64,000 nucleotides of DNA from Primula veris (taxonomy: Eukaryota; Streptophyta; Magnoliopsida; Ericales; Primulaceae), in the NCBI GenBank assembly GCA_963682055.1, contig OY821747.1:12946258-13010257 (forward strand). Reading direction: 5' to 3'. Position 1 is the first letter of the stretch; the number at the start of each line of letters is the position of its first letter. Under the pieces are notes generated by a model. That model saw only the letters and a list, made by a program, of their open reading frames with translations, ran no database searches and was not told the origin of the DNA. The translations under genes and the position numbers were made by a program. Below are positions 59,116-64,000 of this stretch, one piece after another.

Positions 59116-60570
59116 CACCATTAGCAGGTTCATACCGTAAGCATCTTCACTACGCTCTAAGGTAACGGGGGTTATCCATTGCGACTAGATGAGGGTGTAT
59201 GTTAGGTTTTGGTTTTGCGTTTATTATTAATTGGGGGTTTTCTCATTTTATATTAATTATGTTCTTAAATTGTTAATTGGGGTTAGTTGTTACACTTTTA
59301 ATTCCATATAGTAGAGGTTGAGACCTTAGATATATTAATTTCGGATTAATGAGAATATTGATGGGTTTGCTTGTTTTATGTGTTAATTATATGTTATTAT
59401 GGTTGTTGATAGAATTGGGTAATTTATTGTTGATTAAAGATGAATTGTAGTTTTTGCATACAAGGTGTTTGTTAAAATGCCTGAATGAAGTTTTTGTTGT
59501 TAGACTTGTTTGGCTAGTTGTGAATCTAGCACCTATGCTTATGGGTTATGTTGAATTACGTTAGAGTGACGTATGAGATTGTGTTATTTGGATAGTATAA
59601 TATTATTGGCCGAGGCATTAATATTTATACGTATGAGAGTGTGTTAATTGGATGATTTTATATTATTGGCCGAGGCCTTGTGATTTAGCTGTAGTGGCAA
59701 TGGTCTCTGTCTCTCCCTAATTCCGGGGACAGAAGACGGCCGAGGGGATAGGGAATGACTCGTCTTACGGACTGGGGCGAGTGGCGTGAGAGGTCCCAGT
59801 GTGCACTATATTTATTTTATTGTTAGCTATGGTCTATGTCTCTCCCTAATTCCGGGGGCATAAGACGGCCGAAGGGATAGGGAATGACTCGTCTTACGGA
59901 TTGGGACGAGTGGCGTGAGAGGTCCAAGTGCGCACTATAAATCTACTTTTATGTTGCAATGGTCTCTGTCTCTCCCTAATTCCGGGGACAGAAGACGGCC
60001 GAAGGGATAGGGAATGACCTACCTTACGGACTGGGGTAGGTGGCGTGAGAGGTCCATGTATGCTGTTGATGTGTATTTAATTTATTTAATTTATCGTAGT
60101 TGTAGAATGTCATTATATTTCTTTTTATACGTCGGTTATCATAGTCGTAGGATTAGTGTTCTCTTGCATTTATGGGATGGAGTGACGGTATTTGTGGTGC
60201 CGTCCCGTCTAGTTATGTGCGTGGGACTCACCGTTACAATTTTGTATTTCAGGTACAACTTAGGTTGAGGCGTATGGTTAAGATCTTTAGCAAGGCATCA
60301 CATAGGTTCGGGCTTTTGCTTTCTTTTTACTTAGATTGTTTTTGAGGTTGTAGCCTACGGGCAAATTCATTCGTTCGTTATTTTTAGCTTTTATAAATTC
60401 CGTCTTGTAGCCGCGTTTGCCAAACAGTTTATGTTATTCACTTAATTGTTCCATTAGCTTGCAAATGTTTTCTTTTAAAATTTTAAATTCGTACCAACAG
60501 GTTCTATTTCCTTTTGTTTTAAAAAGGTCATGCCTCGATGTCCGTGTCTTACGGATTTTGGGGCGTGACA
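58690..60570 (+). repeat. 5' LTR of element 3
   Basis: 1,881 bp; GAA tract 59043-59114, hairpin subrepeats at about 59698, 59826 and 59957, terminal GGGGCGTGACA. It differs from the element 2 5' LTR mainly in GAA count. Confidence 0.95.
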
Positions 60571-60572
60571 AG

Positions 60573-60585
60573 TTAGTATCAGAGC
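60573..60585 (+). other. primer-binding site of element 3, mutated
   Basis: TTAGTATCAGAGC; one G-to-A change from the element 2 site, which would weaken tRNA pairing. Confidence 0.85.
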
Positions 60586-63057
60586 TAACTAGGTTCTTGT
60601 ATACTTTGGGACGATGGGAAGATGGGTAACCATTGGACCAAGATCCATCGTATCATTTTCACAAAACTTTTTTTCAAAAATACAAACTTTTTCTAAAACG
60701 GGGGGTTGCATTTAGCTTAAGACATGTAGCTTTAATTTAGTAGTAGTTGATGAAAGGAAAGTCCAGATGTGAGGCAAGTTGGGGACAATGAGGACGCTTG
60801 TTAATCCCGGCTCGCCAAACTAGTGGGTTGACCTCTCGTAGGTATGTGTGAAGGAATACCTTATCGATATGGAGTTCTAGAGTATCCGAGGATGCTCGAG
60901 TGCTTTAGGATAACGTATTGTGATGGGTTATCCCTCGCACTTTTGTGTTATTTTCGATGGTAGTTTTTGTGTTGTGTGTTGATGTGAATTTGGGCTTGTT
61001 TTTAGCTTTATGGCTTACAGTACCACCTCTATAAATTAGTATCCGGCTATTATTGATAACATTTCTAAAAAGATTAAAATAATACTTTTTCCCCGCCCCG
61101 TTTTGGGCTAGTATGTCAAATTACTATCTCGTTTATTGACCAACTCTCTAAATAAATGGAATTTCTCGGTCCTGAGGCTATTAATTTATTGAGGTATTAC
61201 TGTATAGTGTTACTTGCTTCAAGCAGCATGAAGAGATGGTATTTTTAATTTATATATATATATATATATCTATTGGGTTATTGAGATTGTTATGTGTTTG
61301 TTTTGATTAGAATGTTTGACGGGGTTTGTATTGTGGATTGTAAGTGGAGATGTGGTTTTTCATTTTTTATTTATTTAATTTAATTGCTTCTTTATTAGCT
61401 GTAGTGTTATTGTCACTGTTATTAGTGTGCTGAGTTTTGTGTCTTTAATAGTAGTTTTGTGGGGATTATTTAGCTTCATATCTTATCTGATAATTAAGAG
61501 GGATCAATAAGCTATTGTTTAGCTTTGTAAGGATATAGTCTTGTTTGGTTACTTTTTTTGCTGGATTTTTATTGTTATGCCATTACTTGTGTGTTTGATT
61601 GGTTTTTGTGTTGTGGGTTTATGGACGAGACTTATATATTTACCTACTTCAATCAGAACGGATAGGTGCTCCTTTATTTATTTAGTTAAATTGATGCTTC
61701 TGTTTTATCTGTTGGGTTATTGTTACTGTTATTAGTTCGTATTTTGTTGTGTATTTGATGGGTTTATGAGATTTAGTGATAGTTTAGCTTTATGTGTGAA
61801 TTGAGCCTGAAAAAAACTATGTACATTTAGGAGCTTCTTGTTTTTAAGGATACAATATTGTATTGCTAATCGCTTCAAACAGAATGGAGAGGTGGTCCTT
61901 TTTAATTGTATTTTATTACTCCTTTTGTTGTGTATTGGGTTTTATTTGTTTTGAATTGATTTGTGTGTTTGATGGGTTTTTGTGTTGTGGGTTTATTTGA
62001 TTTTTTTTTCTCTTTGGAATTTATTGTTATGCCTTAATTTGTGTGTTTAACTAGCTTTTGTGTTCTGGGTTTACGTGTTTTGGATCATTCATTTAGCTGC
62101 TTCAATCAAAATGAAGAGGTATTTCAATATAATGGCAGGTTTTTTTTTTTGCTGGGTTCTATTTCTTGAGCTTTGATTTTTATGTCTAATGGGTTGTTGT
62201 GTGATGGGTTTATTTGATTTGGGGAATTGTTTAAGCTTCATGGCTTCCTTGAGGATTGGGACTGAGAAAATATAACGTCCAACTTAAAGATTGTAGTTTT
62301 TATTTCTTTTTAGGGGGGGTTTTTCATTGTTATGAGATTATTTCTGTTTAATAGCTTTTCTGTTGTCATTTATTAGCTTCATGCCTTACATTAGAAAAAG
62401 ATATGTCCAAGTTTAAGCTTCTGGCTTTCAAAGTTAAGGGCTTGTTTGGTAACCACGTGCAAGATGGTACTTTCTTTTAGAAAAGGATACATCTGTTTGC
62501 TGGGATACTATTGTTGATGTCATTATGTTTGTGTTTGGGTTTTATGTGATATGGGAATTATTTAGCTTCATGATTTAGTTGGGCTTGTCTGCATTCATAA
62601 GAACGGAGAGATGGTAATGTATTTATAAATTTGCTTTTTTCTTCTTGAATTTTGTTTGTTTAATGGGTTAGAGTAAAGTGAGTTTACGTGATTTGAGGAT
62701 TATTTAACTGCTTCAATCAGAACGGAGAGGCTGTCTTTTATTTTAATATTGCTTTCTTGTTGGATATGGCCACACATCTTCATCAGCAATTGATACTTGT
62801 ATCTATGGTTTTGTTGTGCTTTAGTTTATGATTCAATTGTGATTTTATTATTATTAGTAATTTTAATCTCGAATGAGTTTCCAAGATACCTTTTATTATA
62901 CTTCTTTTATATAGTTTATGCTACATACACACACAAGTAACTATTTTGGAAACCGGTTGGTTAAAGAAATTATGTGAGCTGATTTAATCACGTCTAAGAA
63001 AGCATATATAATATTATTCGGAAACATTATCTTTTTTTTTTCAAGTTATTAAAGAAA

Positions 63058-64000
63058 TAAAGTTTCGGGACGAAACTTCTTTAAGTGGTGGAGAGTGTAA
63101 AATCCCGTATTTTAATTTAAAATTTTTTATTTTGAATATTTATTATTCTAAATAATTACTCATGTGACTATTTTGTTTTCATAAGTAAGAATACTAATGT
63201 TTAGTTGTTTAAGTGATTTAAGGACCTTACGGTTACACGTTATCAAATCTATAGAGTTTTAAAGGATTTAGAGGTATTTAATTGGTAAAATGATTTACCA
63301 TGGATTGATACTTTTAGGGATTAGCCGGTAAGAATTGGGCCTAGTAATTATGTAATTTACTTCGGTTAGAAATATTGAATTGTATAAATGTATGATTAGG
63401 AATAATGGTATAAGTTATAGGTCTTTGAATGCCCCACTAAGATGATTAATGACATGATTTGATTGTATTCATATATAAAACCGATGCCTTGTCTGAAGAG
63501 TAAATGTCAATTAAGAATAGTAAATATTATCTTGAGATTTCTATAACGAGATGTTTGTATTTATTCCTATAACTACTATGCGTGGAATATTTAAGAAGAA
63601 ATAATGTTACATATATTCAAAGAGTTTATGTTGCTAGTAATTTATTAAGGAGGTAACCTTGCATGAGAAATTGAAACGGAAGTAATAAATTGGTATAGAA
63701 TTGTAGTATAAATGCTAAGCCAATTGTCATGCCATATTCACGTCCCTATAATGAATTCTTCCTTGTTAATATAGATATATACACTAGTGCAGATAAAGAA
63801 AAAAAGCTAGGTAGCATTTTCCTGATTAGATTCTATACTGCTTTACTGTATTAAAATTATATGTATGTAACGAAAGTATACAAAGATGAGAGAATTAAAG
63901 TCCTATGTTGAGCAAGGGAAAATGTTTAGTGGAAAGTTAAGCACTAGATTATTCGTTGTAGAAATGTTTCTGTTCTTTCGGATTAATATTAGGTGAGTGG
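63058..64000 (+). mobile_element. embedded foreign purine tract and LTR in element 3 (partial)
   Basis: Same junction as 24752-26824 in element 2; LTR-like start at 63096, cut by the window end. Confidence 0.6.

Larger units (their letters stand above)
54282..64000 (+). repeat. tandem unit E (interrupted by element 3, cut by window end)
   Basis: Matches unit B base for base over long stretches at an offset of 38,343, falling to about 38,302 inside the element because of tract-length changes. It shares the 103-bp segment (about 55455-55557) and the element insertion with unit B. Confidence 0.95.
58690..64000 (+). mobile_element. non-autonomous LTR retrotransposon (element 3), 5' part
   Basis: Same insertion as element 2: same AAGAG left flank, same LTR, same coding-free interior with the degenerate repeat and the embedded foreign LTR junction (TGTAAAATCCC at 63096). 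The right end lies beyond the window. It is a segmental-duplication copy of element 2, not a separate insertion. Confidence 0.93.

Noticed and set aside
58690..64000. Element 3 as an independent insertion
   Set aside because: Same target site, flanks and interior as element 2 in the homologous position of another unit, so it is a segmental duplicate.

Overview
The window looks like plant (eudicot-type) nuclear DNA. It is AT-rich and intron-bearing, with Ty3/gypsy Tekay-like chromovirus LTR retrotransposons, a CACTA transposon terminus, and relics of plant gene families: neprosin/DUF239, and a zinc-ribbon protein resembling the GIR1/CFL1 group. I see no rRNA, tRNA, CRISPR array or intact long protein-coding gene. 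Nearly everything is transposon, tandem repeat or decayed gene. Species cannot be named from the sequence.

Layout. Positions 1-5970 are the 3' part of a coding-competent-type but decayed chromovirus (element 1): gag tail, protease, RT, RNase H, integrase, chromodomain, then a full 1.8-kb 3' LTR. From 5972 to the end runs a tandem array of a roughly 9.97-kb unit: A 5972-15938, B 15939-34621, C 34622-44308, D 44309-54281, E 54282 to beyond 64000. Unit order is: start of array phase inside a long inverted repeat; acidic/zinc-ribbon gene relic (+); about 3.5 kb with a few exon-like stretches; an RNase H-like fragment on the minus strand; AT-rich spacer; a four-exon neprosin relic (+); a palindromic minisatellite; then the next copy of the inverted repeat.

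Unit B is interrupted at 20349-29050 by a complete 8.7-kb non-autonomous LTR retrotransposon (element 2) with a 5-bp AAGAG target duplication. Unit E carries the same insertion at the same site (element 3, from 58690, cut by the window end), so insertion preceded a duplication of about 38.3 kb. Unit C has lost about 1.86 kb at 35348 and has a 2.9-kb replacement (37760-40697) holding a CACTA 3' end and a small four-exon membrane-protein gene relic.

Working together: no operon or pathway logic is visible. The story is genomic: dead genes were amplified as a block, the block was re-duplicated at 28.4- and 38.3-kb offsets, and retrotransposons with related LTRs sit in and beside it. The most unusual signals are (i) three subrepeats inside every LTR that preserve two hairpin stems by compensatory base changes, (ii) the chimeric, coding-free interior of elements 2/3, including an embedded foreign LTR, (iii) a roughly 490-bp fold-back sequence at every unit junction, and (iv) a reading frame in unit D that has lost the stop shared by its sister copies.
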